Origin: an uncultured Spirochaetales bacterium
GTDB taxonomy: Bacteria > Spirochaetota > Spirochaetia > Sphaerochaetales > Sphaerochaetaceae
DNA: 64,000 nucleotides
Assembly: GCA_949293595.1 (NCBI GenBank)
Contig: CASFDW010000001.1
Coordinates: 62,001-126,000 of the forward strand
Direction: 5' to 3'
Part shown: positions 45,329 through 54,551 of the stretch, one piece after another
Position numbering within the stretch: position 1 is the first letter of the stretch
Layout of the letters: each line of letters starts with the position of its first letter
Made by a program: the position numbers and the translations under genes
The notes under the pieces: model-generated
Seen by the model: the letters and a program-made list of their open reading frames with translations, nothing else
Database searches by the model: none
Told to the model about the DNA's origin: nothing

Positions 45329-45381
45329 TGAATATTTATGCAAAAAAGTAGTTGAACAATTTTTATATTTATGCAAAATAC
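45329..45381 (+). promoter_or_regulatory. argG control region with two ArgR-like boxes
   Basis: TGAATATTTATGCA (45329-45342) is a near-perfect palindrome of the ARG-box type (TGMATAnnTATKCA). A second copy, TTTATATTTATGCA (45362-45375), lies 33 bp downstream on the same face of the helix. TTGAAC (45353-45358) and AAAATA (45376-45381) at 17 nt spacing form a possible promoter flanking the second box, so bound repressor would block it. ArgR itself is not in the window. Confidence 0.5.
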
Positions 45382-45402
45382 ATGACATCAGGAGAAAATA
45401 AA

Positions 45403-46623
45403 ATGAAAGAAAAGATCATTCTTGCATATTCAGGTGGACTCGATACATCCGTCATTCTCAAGTGGCTCAGCAACAAGGGCTTCGATGTCATTGCCTATGT
45501 CGCAAACGTCGGACAGAACGAGGATTTCAAGGCCGTGGAGGAAAAGGCATACGCAACAGGAGCGTCGAAGGTGTACATCGAGGATCTGAGGAAGGAGCTC
45601 GTCACCGACTACATCTACCCTGCCCTCAAATCCAACTGCATCTACGAGGGCACCTACATGCTCGGCACAAGCCTTGCAAGACCGATCATTGCAAAGAAGC
45701 ATATAGAGATAGCAAAAAAGGAAGGGACGAAATACGTGGCGCACGGTGCTACGGGAAAGGGCAACGACCAGGTCAGGTTCGAATTCGGATACTATATGAA
45801 CATGCCCGATGTCAAGATCATCAGCCCCTGGAAGGACGAGGAATGGCTCAGCCAGTTCGAGGGAAGATCCGACATGCTCGCCTATGCCGAGAAGTACAAC
45901 ATCCCGGTCAAGGCATCCCTCAAGAAGCCGTACAGCGAGGATGAGAACCTCATCCACATCTCCCATGAGGCGGGAATACTAGAGGATCCGGCGAAAAGAT
46001 GTCCCGAGGACGTCTTCTCTCTTACCGTTTCCCCGAAGGATGCTCCTGATGAGGAATGCCTGCTCGAAATCGAGTTCAAGGCCGGCGTGCCCGTCAAGGT
46101 GACAAATCTCAAGGACAAGACGACGGTGACCGATCCTCTTGAAATGATACTCTACCTCAACAAGATGGGACACGACAATGCCATCGGCAGGGTCGACATG
46201 GTCGAGAACAGGTTCATCGGAATCAAGAGCCGCGGCGTCTACGAAACTCCGGGATGCGAGATACTCTGGAAGGCGCACCACAACCTCGAGGGACTGTGCA
46301 TGGACAAGGAGGCGATGCATCTGAGGGACATGCTCAGCCCGAAGTATGCAGAGCTGATCTACAACGGATACTGGGGAGCCCCTGAATTCAACATGCTCAC
46401 AGCGCTTTTTGATGAAAGCCAGAAGCACGTGACAGGTAAGGCGACCGTGGCGCTTTACAAGGGCAACGTGGTCAATGCGGGAATCGAGAGTCCGGAATCG
46501 CTTTACAACGAGGACCTTGGAAGCATGGACAAGGCCGGCGGATACCACCCGATCGACTGCAAGGGATTCATCAACATCAACGCGATAAGGCTCATGGCCT
46601 CCAGCATGAGGGACAAGGGCTGA
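45403..46623 (+). CDS. argG: Argininosuccinate synthase
   Basis: A 406-residue arginine-biosynthesis enzyme that joins citrulline and aspartate using ATP. The N-terminal PP-loop is [16 protein letters not shown]. Further hallmarks are [32 protein letters not shown] and [20 protein letters not shown]. Length is normal. ATG at 45403 is preceded by AGGAGAAAATAAA; an in-frame upstream ATG at 45352 lies within the control region and is not used in this reading. No other arg genes are nearby. Confidence 0.96.
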   Translation: MKEKIILAYSGGLDTSVILKWLSNKGFDVIAYVANVGQNEDFKAVEEKAYATGASKVYIEDLRKELVTDYIYPALKSNCIYEGTYMLGTSLARPIIAKKHIEIAKKEGTKYVAHGATGKGNDQVRFEFGYYMNMPDVKIISPWKDEEWLSQFEGRSDMLAYAEKYNIPVKASLKKPYSEDENLIHISHEAGILEDPAKRCPEDVFSLTVSPKDAPDEECLLEIEFKAGVPVKVTNLKDKTTVTDPLEMILYLNKMGHDNAIGRVDMVENRFIGIKSRGVYETPGCEILWKAHHNLEGLCMDKEAMHLRDMLSPKYAELIYNGYWGAPEFNMLTALFDESQKHVTGKATVALYKGNVVNAGIESPESLYNEDLGSMDKAGGYHPIDCKGFININAIRLMASSMRDKG

Positions 46624-46631
46624 GCACACGG

Positions 46632-46658
46632 GGGGGACGCTTTTAGGGCGTCCCCTTC
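46632..46658 (+). terminator. Probable argG terminator
   Basis: A perfect 8-bp stem GGGGACGC/GCGTCCCC (46633-46640 with 46648-46655), followed by TTCC; the U-tract is poor, so termination may be partial. Confidence 0.5.
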
Positions 46659-46665
46659 CACATAC

Positions 46666-46792
46666 TTGATTTATTGTCGCAAAAAACATAATATTAACAG
46701 CATCGTGTCCTTTGGATGCGAAATTTCCGCCCGTATGGGTGAGATACAGTGTAAGGAAGGATGCAGACATCCTGGCGTAAGGGAGGATTACT
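46666..46792 (+). promoter_or_regulatory. rpsB promoter and leader
   Basis: TTGATT (46666-46671), a 17-nt spacer and TAATAT (46689-46694) predict a start near 46701 and a 92-nt leader. The leader can form GCATC...GGATGC and AGGATG-CAGA-CATCCT hairpins before the GGGAGG ribosome-binding site. Ribosomal protein S2 represses its own operon through such leaders in several phyla; a spirochaete version is a fair inference, not shown. Confidence 0.55.
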
Positions 46793-47620
46793 ATGGCAGT
46801 AGTAACCATGAAAAGCCTGCTTGAATCAGGCGTACATTTCGGACACCAGACAAAGAGGTGGAATCCGAAGATGGCCCGCTTCATCTTCACGGAGAGGAAC
46901 GGGATCCATATCATAGACCTTCAGAAGACATCGGCGTGCATCGTCGAAGCCTATGAGGCGGTAAGGGCACAGGTGAAGAACGGGAAGCAGATTCTTTTCG
47001 TCGGCACCAAGAAACAGGCACAGCAGGCCATCGAGGACGAGGCCAAGAGATGCAACATGCCCTATGTTTCCAACCGCTGGCTCGGAGGCATGCTCACAAA
47101 TTTCTCAACAATCAAGAAATCCGTCGCAAAACTCAAGAAAATCGAAAGGATGGAGGCCGACGGAACATTCGATTCGCTCACAAAGAAGGAAATCGCCCTT
47201 CTCACAAAACAGAAGCTCAAGCTCAGCAAGAACCTTGGTGGCATCAAGGACATGAAGGAGCTTCCCGGAGCACTTTTCATCATCGACACAAAGAAGGAAG
47301 CCACGGCAGTCGCCGAGGCGAAGAGACTCGGCATCCCGGTCATAGCAGTTGTGGACACGAACTGTGATCCGACCGACATCGACTACCCGATCCCGGGCAA
47401 CGACGATGCGATCAGGGCCATCCAGCTTTTCGTCGAGATCATCGCCAACGCAGTGATCGACGCCGACAGCGAGGGTGGGATCCAGATCATCGAGAGCCTC
47501 GAGGACGAGGAGGAGCTTGCAAAGGCACCGGTCGAGGACAAGGACAACGAGATCGAGATCGAGGATTTCTCCAGCTATGTTCCCGAAGAGAAGGAAGAGA
47601 CCAAGGAAGACGAGGAGTGA
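46793..47620 (+). CDS. rpsB: 30S ribosomal protein S2
   Basis: A 275-residue small-subunit protein. Signature segments are [35 protein letters not shown] and [24 protein letters not shown] (residues about 182-205). The last 45 residues form an acidic extension ([20 protein letters not shown]) beyond the usual 240-residue core. A strong ribosome-binding site precedes the ATG. tsf follows after 3 nt. Confidence 0.97.
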   Translation: MAVVTMKSLLESGVHFGHQTKRWNPKMARFIFTERNGIHIIDLQKTSACIVEAYEAVRAQVKNGKQILFVGTKKQAQQAIEDEAKRCNMPYVSNRWLGGMLTNFSTIKKSVAKLKKIERMEADGTFDSLTKKEIALLTKQKLKLSKNLGGIKDMKELPGALFIIDTKKEATAVAEAKRLGIPVIAVVDTNCDPTDIDYPIPGNDDAIRAIQLFVEIIANAVIDADSEGGIQIIESLEDEEELAKAPVEDKDNEIEIEDFSSYVPEEKEETKEDEE

Positions 47621-47623
47621 TTT

Positions 47624-48475
47624 ATGGCAAATATCAGCGCAGCAGACGTTAAAAAGCTCAGAGATGTCACCGGAGCGGGCATGATGGACTGCAAGAAGGC
47701 CCTCACGCAGGCCGACGGCGATTTCGCACAGGCGGAGAAGATCCTCAAGGAAATGGGTCTTGCGGCTGTGGCAAAGCGCCAGGACAGGGCCACGGAGAAC
47801 GGAAGGGTCTTCGTGAGGACAAACGGCAAGAAGGCCGTCCTCCTCTCCCTTTCATGCGAGACGGACTTCGTTGCAAAGAACGAGGATTTCGCAAAGCTCG
47901 GAGAGGACATGTGCTCGGTGATTCTCGAGAAGGGATATACCGAGGTGAACGACGAGCTCAAGGGGATGGTCGACGCACTCATCGCCATCATCAAGGAGAA
48001 CATGAACATCCAGAAGTTCACCGTGCTCGACATCGACACCTATGCATCGACATATGTGCATGGAGAGGGAGCGGTCGCGGTTCTGGTCAATCTCCACTCC
48101 GACAAGCCGGAGATCTTTGCAAACGAGGATGTGAAGGAGTTCGCACACGATCTTGCCCTCCATGCAGCAGCATACAAGCCACAGTATCTCGACGAGAAGT
48201 CCGTCGACAAGAGCTACGAAGACGAGCAGCTTTCGATCTTCACAGCCCAGGTCGCACAGGATGAGAAGCTTGCAAACAAGCCCGACAAGGTCAAGGAAGG
48301 CATCGTCCGCGGAAAGCTTGGAAAGCTCTACAAGGAGATCTGCTTCGACAGCCAGGCTTTTGTCAAGGATGACACCAAGAGCGTCGCCCAGGCTTGTGCG
48401 GAAATCGGAAAGAAGTATGGCGCGGCTCTCAAGATTGTCGGATACTGCGTCTACCAGGCAGGAGTTACCGCCTAA
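47624..48475 (+). CDS. tsf: Elongation factor Ts
   Basis: A 283-residue nucleotide-exchange factor for EF-Tu. The N-terminal UBA-like domain has VKKLRDVTGAGMMDCKKAL, and the core starts with NGKKAVLLSLSCETDFVAKN, where the TDFV motif contacts EF-Tu. Length is typical. It is co-transcribed with rpsB and frr, the usual arrangement. Confidence 0.97.
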   Translation: MANISAADVKKLRDVTGAGMMDCKKALTQADGDFAQAEKILKEMGLAAVAKRQDRATENGRVFVRTNGKKAVLLSLSCETDFVAKNEDFAKLGEDMCSVILEKGYTEVNDELKGMVDALIAIIKENMNIQKFTVLDIDTYASTYVHGEGAVAVLVNLHSDKPEIFANEDVKEFAHDLALHAAAYKPQYLDEKSVDKSYEDEQLSIFTAQVAQDEKLANKPDKVKEGIVRGKLGKLYKEICFDSQAFVKDDTKSVAQACAEIGKKYGAALKIVGYCVYQAGVTA

Positions 48476-48486
48476 CGGAGGAGATT

Positions 48487-49041
48487 ATGCAGAACGTACT
48501 GGCCAACTGCGAGGAGAGGATGAAGAAATGCATCCTCTCGCTCACCAACGAGTTCCAGAACCTCAGGACGGGAAGAGCCAATGTCGCGCTCTTTGACAAG
48601 ATCAAGGTTGACTATTACGGAGCGGAGACACCTCTCAACCAGGTTGCTTCGCTTTCGGTACCGGAAGCACGTCTGGTCGTGATCCAGCCCTGGGACAAGA
48701 GCGTGCTCCCCGCAATCGAGAAGGCGATCCAGAAGTCGGAGCTCGGGCTCAACCCGAACAACGACGGAAAGCTCATCAGGGTCAACTTCCCTCCCCTCAC
48801 AGAACAGAGGAGGAAGGAGCTTGCAAAGCAGGCTAAGCAGACTGCAGAGAACGCCCGTGTCGCCATCCGCAACGTCCGCCGCGACGCAATGGAGGAGCTG
48901 AAGAAGCTTCAGAAGTCGAGCGAGATAAGCGAGGACCAGCAGAAGGAAGGTGAAACCAAGATCCAGAAGCTCACGGACAACTACATTGCCGAGATCGGCA
49001 AGGTTGCGGAAGCCAAGGAAAAGGAAATCATGGAGATATGA
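48487..49041 (+). CDS. frr: Ribosome recycling factor
   Basis: A 184-residue factor that splits post-termination ribosomes together with EF-G. It has the three-helix-bundle signature EFQNLRTGRANVALFDKIKVDYYG, VIQPWDKSVLPAIEKAI and VNFPPLTEQRRKELAK. ATG at 48487 follows GGAGGAGATT; a longer frame starting at 48394 overlaps tsf and is rejected. Confidence 0.97.
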   Translation: MQNVLANCEERMKKCILSLTNEFQNLRTGRANVALFDKIKVDYYGAETPLNQVASLSVPEARLVVIQPWDKSVLPAIEKAIQKSELGLNPNNDGKLIRVNFPPLTEQRRKELAKQAKQTAENARVAIRNVRRDAMEELKKLQKSSEISEDQQKEGETKIQKLTDNYIAEIGKVAEAKEKEIMEI

Positions 49042-49047
49042 TGTCTG

Positions 49048-49080
49048 TCCGCCGGGATGTTTGCCCGGCGGATTTTCATT
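49048..49080 (+). terminator. Terminator after frr
   Basis: A 9-bp stem TCCGCCGGG/CCCGGCGGA (49048-49056 with 49064-49072) followed by TTTTCATTT. Confidence 0.85.
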
Positions 49081-49107
49081 TGCATCATTCCTTTTTCTCA
49101 AAACAAA

Positions 49108-49211
49108 TTTACTTACTCGTGATTTTCCAATATAGTTGGATGTATATATCTTCTTTTTTGGGGAAAATCATCTAGGAGTGGACAAGGCGCTTCCTGCGCC
49201 CGCATTGTTTT
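49108..49211 (+). promoter_or_regulatory. uppS-operon promoter and leader
   Basis: TTTACT (49108-49113), a 17-nt spacer and TATAGT (49131-49136) predict a start near 49143 and a leader of about 70 nt. Just before uppS the leader has GGCGC-TTCCT-GCGCC, then CGCATTGTTTT and the ATG, with no Shine-Dalgarno. The hairpin plus T-rich stretch may act as an attenuator or hold the start region open. Confidence 0.55.
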
Positions 49212-49898
49212 ATGGACAACGAACTTGTACATCTGGGAATAATCATGGACGGAAACGGCCGCTGGGCGAAGGCAAAGGGCCTTCCCAGAACCGCAGGCCA
49301 TCTCGAAGGGCTCAAGAGCCTCAAGAAGGTAGTCCGTGGTGCGATAAACGAGAATATAAGATATCTTACAGTCTACTGCTTCTCAACCGAGAACTGGAAA
49401 AGGCCTGAGGAGGAAGTCAGGTATCTGATGGCCCTGTTCACAAACAAGATCTACGGGGAAATAAGAGCGCTCGGAGAGCTCGGGGTGCAGGTCAGGTTGC
49501 TCGGTTCGAGGGACCGGATTCCTGAAAAGGCGCTCGAAGGACTCGACAGGACGGTGCAGGAGACCAAGGACAACGACAGACTGACGCTCCAGCTTGCAAT
49601 CAACTACGGTGGATACGACGAGATAATACGTGCGGTCAACTCGCTGATAAGGGACGGCTACAAGGAGGTCACCTGCGACCTCATCAGAAGCCGGTTCGAC
49701 AATCCGGACATCCCTCCCGTGGATTTCATCGTAAGAAGCGCCGGGGAGCAGAGGCTTTCAAACTTCCTGTTATTTGATTCCGGCTATTCAGAATTCGGTT
49801 TTTATGATAAACTTTGGCCAGATTGGGACGAGGAAATGATCCATGTCGTCAAGCAGGATTATTTGAAAAGGACCCGCAAATTCGGAGGTTTGGTTTGA
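49212..49898 (+). CDS. uppS: Isoprenyl transferase (undecaprenyl diphosphate synthase)
   Basis: A 228-residue cis-prenyltransferase that makes the C55 carrier for peptidoglycan. Motifs: HLGIIMDGNGRWAKAKGLPR with the catalytic aspartate, YLTVYCFSTENWKRP, and the C-terminal VDFIVRSAGEQRLSNFLLFD (usual form LIRTSGE.RLSNF). It is slightly short for the family. It heads uppS-cdsA-dxr-rseP, with cdsA overlapping its stop. Confidence 0.96.
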   Translation: MDNELVHLGIIMDGNGRWAKAKGLPRTAGHLEGLKSLKKVVRGAINENIRYLTVYCFSTENWKRPEEEVRYLMALFTNKIYGEIRALGELGVQVRLLGSRDRIPEKALEGLDRTVQETKDNDRLTLQLAINYGGYDEIIRAVNSLIRDGYKEVTCDLIRSRFDNPDIPPVDFIVRSAGEQRLSNFLLFDSGYSEFGFYDKLWPDWDEEMIHVVKQDYLKRTRKFGGLV

Positions 49899-50731
49899 CT
49901 TCGATAGCAAAAAGAGTATTGACAGCGGTTGTTGCCCTCCCCCTTCTCTTCTGTCTGGTCGTATTCCTTCCACAGATGAATCATGCCGCGCTGATGGTGG
50001 TCATACTCGCAGCCTCGGTGTTCGGCACCGTCGAGATGGCGTCCATGGTATCGAAGAAGGTAAGCGTGAGCAGGATAGCCTATGCGGCGCCATTGATCAC
50101 ACTGGGTGAATACATATCGAGATATTTCTACAACTCACAGGTCTATTCGTTCTACCTTTTCACGATCCTTCTTGCCGTAATACTTGCCAGGGAGGTTTTC
50201 TCGAAGGAGGACGACTTCTCATCCAGGATTGCGGAATGCGGGGCGGACGTGCTTGTCCTGGCATATCCGGGACTTCTGTCCATATTCATCGTCGACCTGT
50301 TATTTCTGAACAACAGCTCCTACCACATACTGCTCTATTTCGCACTTGTCTTCGGCTGCGACACGTTCGCATATTTTTCCGGGATGCTCTTCGGAAAAGG
50401 CAACCGCGGGATCATCAAGGTCAGCCCGAACAAGAGCGTCGCGGGTTTCATCGGAGGTGCGCTTGTCCCGGCCCTGATCGGAGGATCAGCCACGCTGCTC
50501 TTTCCCGATGCCTTCACGTTCACGTTTGCTGAGGGCTTCGTCATAGGTGCGCTCGTGAGCATTTTCGGCGAGCTCGGGGACCTTGTCGAATCGACTTTCA
50601 AGAGAAGTGCCGGAATCAAGGACAGCGGATTCATCATCCCCGGCCGGGGAGGGATTCTCGACTCCATCGATTCGCTCTTGTTCGCGGCTCCGGTATTCAT
50701 CCTTTCGCTCAGATTCTTCGATGCCATATGA
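49895..50731 (+). CDS. cdsA: Phosphatidate cytidylyltransferase
   Basis: A 278-residue membrane enzyme that makes CDP-diacylglycerol, with about eight helices. Motifs: VSPNKSVAGFIGGALVPALI and the C-terminal signature ESTFKRSAGIKDSGFIIPGR (then GGILDSIDS). The usual PGHGG and DRxD read PGRGG and DSID here. The start is TTG at 49895, overlapping the uppS stop (TTGA), with GGAGG 7 nt upstream; no ATG fits. Confidence 0.92.
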   Translation: MTSIAKRVLTAVVALPLLFCLVVFLPQMNHAALMVVILAASVFGTVEMASMVSKKVSVSRIAYAAPLITLGEYISRYFYNSQVYSFYLFTILLAVILAREVFSKEDDFSSRIAECGADVLVLAYPGLLSIFIVDLLFLNNSSYHILLYFALVFGCDTFAYFSGMLFGKGNRGIIKVSPNKSVAGFIGGALVPALIGGSATLLFPDAFTFTFAEGFVIGALVSIFGELGDLVESTFKRSAGIKDSGFIIPGRGGILDSIDSLLFAAPVFILSLRFFDAI

Positions 50732-51819
50732 GAAGCATTATTATCCTTGGTGCGACCGGGTCCATCGGAAGCACATGCATCAACGCGATAATCGGAAAGA
50801 AACTTGATTTCCAGGTAAAGGGGCTTGTGTCGTTCTCAGATCCAGGAATAATCGCCCTCGCACGCACTTTCTCATGTCCCTATCTTCTGATGAAAGGAAA
50901 AAAGGACGGCGAGCTGCTTGAGTTCCTGAAAGAGAACAGGGCCGACATCGTTTTGAACGGGATAGCAGGGAGTGCCGGACTGAAGGCCTCGCTGGATGTC
51001 ATCTCGCTCAATATGGACCTGGCCCTTGCAAACAAGGAGAGCATCGTGCTCGGAGGCTCCTTCCTTTTTTCAGAGGCAGCGAGAAACGGCGTCAGGATCA
51101 TCCCTGTCGACAGCGAGCACAGCTGCCTGTACAACCTTCTTCGTGCGTTCCCCGACGCCAGAGAGCTTGTGATAACCGCTTCAGGAGGGCCTTTCTACAA
51201 CCGTAGCAACACGGATGACGTGACAATCGGGGAAGCCCTCAACCATCCCACATGGAAGATGGGCAGGAAGATCACGATCGACAGCGCAACACTTGCCAAC
51301 AAGGGGCTAGAGGTGATCGAGGCCGGATTCCTGTTCGGTTTTCCTGCCGGACGGATAAGGGTGACCGTACACAGGCAGTCCGTCGTCCACAGCCTCGTGA
51401 AGGTATCAAGCGGGGCGTATTACGCACAGCTCACCCCTCCGGACATGACGCTTCCAATAATCAGCGCGCTTTCAGACGGAAAGGTTTCGATCGACGACAT
51501 CGTCGAGCCGCTCGATTTCACCAATCTGGATTTGACATTCAGGTCATGGGACAAAAAACAATTCCCGCTTCTTGATGCGGCCTACATGTGCCTTGAAAGG
51601 AAGCAGGGATGGCCTATTGCGTTCAACATGGCCAACGAGGTCGCGGTCAACGCCTTCCTCGACGGGCGGATCCCGTACAACAGGATTGCGGAAATAGTGC
51701 TGGACGTGCTGGATGGGAACTGGGCCTCCGAAGCCTCGTCGCTTGCGGAGATCGAGCAGATGATGGCAGCGGCAAAGGAGCTTGCCTGCAAGGGGCTTGC
51801 CCGATGCTCCTGCATCTGA
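50728..51819 (+). CDS. dxr: 1-deoxy-D-xylulose 5-phosphate reductoisomerase
   Basis: A 363-residue NADPH-dependent MEP-pathway enzyme. It starts MRSIIILGATGSIGSTCINA (NADPH-binding). ALANKESIVLGGS, VDSEHSCLYNLL (metal and substrate acids) and SGGPFYNR, then HPTWKMGRKITIDSATLANK, are all present. The C-terminal domain is a little shorter than in E. coli (398). The ATG overlaps the cdsA stop (ATGA). It feeds uppS in the same operon. Confidence 0.96.
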   Translation: MRSIIILGATGSIGSTCINAIIGKKLDFQVKGLVSFSDPGIIALARTFSCPYLLMKGKKDGELLEFLKENRADIVLNGIAGSAGLKASLDVISLNMDLALANKESIVLGGSFLFSEAARNGVRIIPVDSEHSCLYNLLRAFPDARELVITASGGPFYNRSNTDDVTIGEALNHPTWKMGRKITIDSATLANKGLEVIEAGFLFGFPAGRIRVTVHRQSVVHSLVKVSSGAYYAQLTPPDMTLPIISALSDGKVSIDDIVEPLDFTNLDLTFRSWDKKQFPLLDAAYMCLERKQGWPIAFNMANEVAVNAFLDGRIPYNRIAEIVLDVLDGNWASEASSLAEIEQMMAAAKELACKGLARCSCI

Positions 51820-53126
51820 TACGTTTCGTAATCGGTTTCCTGCTCATCGGACTCGTGGTCTTCATTCACGAACTCGGGCATTTCATTGCCGCAAGACTGC
51901 TGCGTGTCGATGTCGAGGTGCTTTCATACGGCATGGGGCCGAGGCTTTTCTCATTCCAGGGAAAGAACACCGAATTCAGGATAAGCGCCCTTCCCTTCGG
52001 CGGATATTGCCGCATGAAGGGCTCCATCGACCTTACGAAGGCACTGAGGGATGGAAGGGGCAGCCTCGAGGTTTCGGAAGCCGGATCCTATTTCGCCACC
52101 TCCCCTTTCCACAGGCTCCTGATCTACGCGGCTGGTCCGCTCACCAATTTCATCCTTGCATTCCTGCTCCTTGCCATCGCTTCCCTACTGCCGGTGGAAA
52201 GGATCTCCAACGAGGCGTTCATCGCCCCAACCTATCTCTATCCGACGGTGTTTCCCGGGCTCGATGTAAGGCAGGAGGCTGTGCAGCCGGGTGACAAGGT
52301 ACTGGTCGCGGATGGAACTGAGGTGGAGGACTACCAGCATTTCACATCGCTGCTCGGCGATGCTCCTGAAGGAACGGACGTGGTCCTGCTGAGGGACGGG
52401 GAAACACTCAGGACGCATCTTGTCCCGGAATCCTCCGGAGGAACCTGCGTCTACGGGCTGACACTATATCAGAAGCCCGTCATAGCAAACCCCACGGATC
52501 CGGCCCTCAGGGACGGGGATCTGATCGTCGCCGTGAACGGGATACCGGTCGCATCGACACTTGACGTGTTCGCAACCGGTGGGGACGTCTTGATCCTCAC
52601 GATGTCGAGGGACGGGGAATTGTTCGAATACAGGACCGAGGAGAGGGCCTTTCCCTTTGCATGGAAGAGCGGACTTGCATATTCATCCGACGCAAAAGGC
52701 ATGAAGGCGGTCGCATACGGGCTGGAAGGTGCGTGGTCTTATTTTGTATCGACGCTCAGAACGCTTGGGGCGCTCATCTGCTTCGACGTGGATGACGCGA
52801 GAATGGTCATCACAGGGCCGGTGAAGGCTGCCCAGAACATAGGGAACATCTCCATGCTTGCCTTCTCCTACAGCGCGAACGACGGGGTGCGCACGCTCTT
52901 CCACCTTCTGGCGATAGTCTCCATCAGCCTTTGCATAGGAAACATCCTTCCCATTCCGACGTTCGACGGCGGACAGATGCTGATAAATGCCGCGGAGATG
53001 GTCTGCAGGGGCAATCTGAAGCCCAGGACGTACGTGGTCCTGCAGATATTCGGGATGCTGGCTGCCGTGGCGATAATGGTGATGATGTATGCCCTTGACA
53101 TAAGGGCGTTCTTCTTCCGCTCCTGA
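51804..53126 (+). CDS. rseP: Site-2 intramembrane metalloprotease RseP
   Basis: A 440-residue inner-membrane zinc protease that cleaves anti-sigma factors or leftover signal peptides. Helix 1 has VVFIHELGHFIAARLLRVDV with HExxH. One or two PDZ-like regions lie at about 115-290, and the third zinc ligand is in PTFDGGQMLINAAEM (usual form LDGG). ATG at 51804 overlaps dxr by 16 bp and has AAGGGG upstream. Its stop abuts that of convergent dnaB. Confidence 0.93.
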   Translation: MLLHLIRFVIGFLLIGLVVFIHELGHFIAARLLRVDVEVLSYGMGPRLFSFQGKNTEFRISALPFGGYCRMKGSIDLTKALRDGRGSLEVSEAGSYFATSPFHRLLIYAAGPLTNFILAFLLLAIASLLPVERISNEAFIAPTYLYPTVFPGLDVRQEAVQPGDKVLVADGTEVEDYQHFTSLLGDAPEGTDVVLLRDGETLRTHLVPESSGGTCVYGLTLYQKPVIANPTDPALRDGDLIVAVNGIPVASTLDVFATGGDVLILTMSRDGELFEYRTEERAFPFAWKSGLAYSSDAKGMKAVAYGLEGAWSYFVSTLRTLGALICFDVDDARMVITGPVKAAQNIGNISMLAFSYSANDGVRTLFHLLAIVSISLCIGNILPIPTFDGGQMLINAAEMVCRGNLKPRTYVVLQIFGMLAAVAIMVMMYALDIRAFFFRS

Positions 53127-54545
53127 TCAGCGTGTCTTCTTGACTTCCTTGCTGGGCTCGATGAACAGGTTCTTGTCCTGTGCTATATCCTCGAACGAGG
53201 TTATCTCGCTTATGTACCCCAGATATATCGTACCTGTCCTTCCATTGCGGTTCTTCGCGACCAGGAGCTTCGACGACTGCACCCTGGCCTTTCCGGTGCT
53301 ATCCTTCTGAAGCTTGGCCTGGTCCTCCTCGCTGAGGTCGGAGAGGTTCGTCTTCCTATGGATGAACATGACGACATCTGCATCCTGCTCGATCGATCCG
53401 GAATCCCTGAGGTTGTTCAGCTGCGGTTCCTGGTCCGCAGTGTCGCGCGAGACCTGGCAGAGGACCACGACGGGTATCTTCAGCTCCCTGGCAAGCTGCT
53501 TGAGGCTTTTGGAAACCCTTCCGACCTGCTCATGGCGGGGAACCGAGGGATCCATTCCGCTTTCGATCAGGCCGATGTAGTCTATGAATATGCACTGGAT
53601 GTCCTTTTCCCTGTGCAGCATCCTCGCCCTGCTCCTGAGGTCGCTGAGCTTCATGTTGGGTTCATCCACAAGATAGAATTCGCTCTGGTAGATCCTGTCT
53701 GCGGCCGCACTGATATCCTCGATGTCCCTCTGTCCGAGATTTCCGCTCAGCATCTTGGAAAGCTCGACCTTGCTAAGACAGGAGAGCAGACGCATTATGA
53801 TCTGGTCCGCAGGCATCTCAAGCGAGAAGAACGCAACCCTTGTCCCCTTCCTCAGCATGTTCCTGATAAGGGATACGGCAAGCGCGGTCTTTCCGACGCT
53901 GGGGCGTGCCGCGATGATTATGTAGTCGCTTTTCTGGAAACCGCCGTTGGTGAAGTTGTTCAGATAATCGTATCCAGTATCCAGATTCTCGTTCACATAC
54001 TCGCCATCCATCTTCTGCAGCAGCACCTTGATGACGTTGTTTATACCCTCGTTGATCTTGTAGGCGTCGCTTGTGACGAGATTGGTCTTCTGGCTTATCT
54101 CACCAAGCCGGTGCTCTATGTCGTCGAGGACGGAATAGACATCCTTGCTTTCCTCGAAGGCATCGACGGCAAGCTCGGTGGAGGTCTCTATGAGAGCCCT
54201 TCTCACCGCACATTCCTTGATGAGTCCGGCATAGAACTCGATGTTGGAATAAATTGAATAAACGTCCGAAAGCTCAGCAAGATACGCCGCACCTCCGGCC
54301 TTGTCCAGGAGGTTCTTCTTCGAAAGGAAATCGAAAAGACTGACCTGGTCGACCTCGACGGTGTTCATGAGCTTCATATCCGCGATTGCGGAATAGATGA
54401 CGCGGTTTGCAGGATGATAAAAATCCTGACTGCTCAAAAGGGGGCTTATCTTGTCATAAGCCTCCTTGTGCATCATGAGGGCACTGAGAACCGATCTCTC
54501 GGCCTCATCGTTATGAGGGGGAACCCTCGTATTCCCAGCACCCAT
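53127..54545 (-). CDS. dnaB: Replicative DNA helicase
   Basis: A 472-residue hexameric helicase. The N-terminal helical domain starts PHNDEAERSVLSALM, the linker is near residues 160-180, and the RecA-like domain has Walker A AARPSVGKTALAVSLI, VAFFSLEMPADQIIMRLLSC, Walker B CIFIDYIGLI and LRDSGSIEQDADVVMFIHR. It lies 6 nt after rplI on the same strand, a common bacterial pairing. Confidence 0.97.
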   Translation of the reverse strand: MGAGNTRVPPHNDEAERSVLSALMMHKEAYDKISPLLSSQDFYHPANRVIYSAIADMKLMNTVEVDQVSLFDFLSKKNLLDKAGGAAYLAELSDVYSIYSNIEFYAGLIKECAVRRALIETSTELAVDAFEESKDVYSVLDDIEHRLGEISQKTNLVTSDAYKINEGINNVIKVLLQKMDGEYVNENLDTGYDYLNNFTNGGFQKSDYIIIAARPSVGKTALAVSLIRNMLRKGTRVAFFSLEMPADQIIMRLLSCLSKVELSKMLSGNLGQRDIEDISAAADRIYQSEFYLVDEPNMKLSDLRSRARMLHREKDIQCIFIDYIGLIESGMDPSVPRHEQVGRVSKSLKQLARELKIPVVVLCQVSRDTADQEPQLNNLRDSGSIEQDADVVMFIHRKTNLSDLSEEDQAKLQKDSTGKARVQSSKLLVAKNRNGRTGTIYLGYISEITSFEDIAQDKNLFIEPSKEVKKTR

Positions 54546-54551
54546 ATGCGA

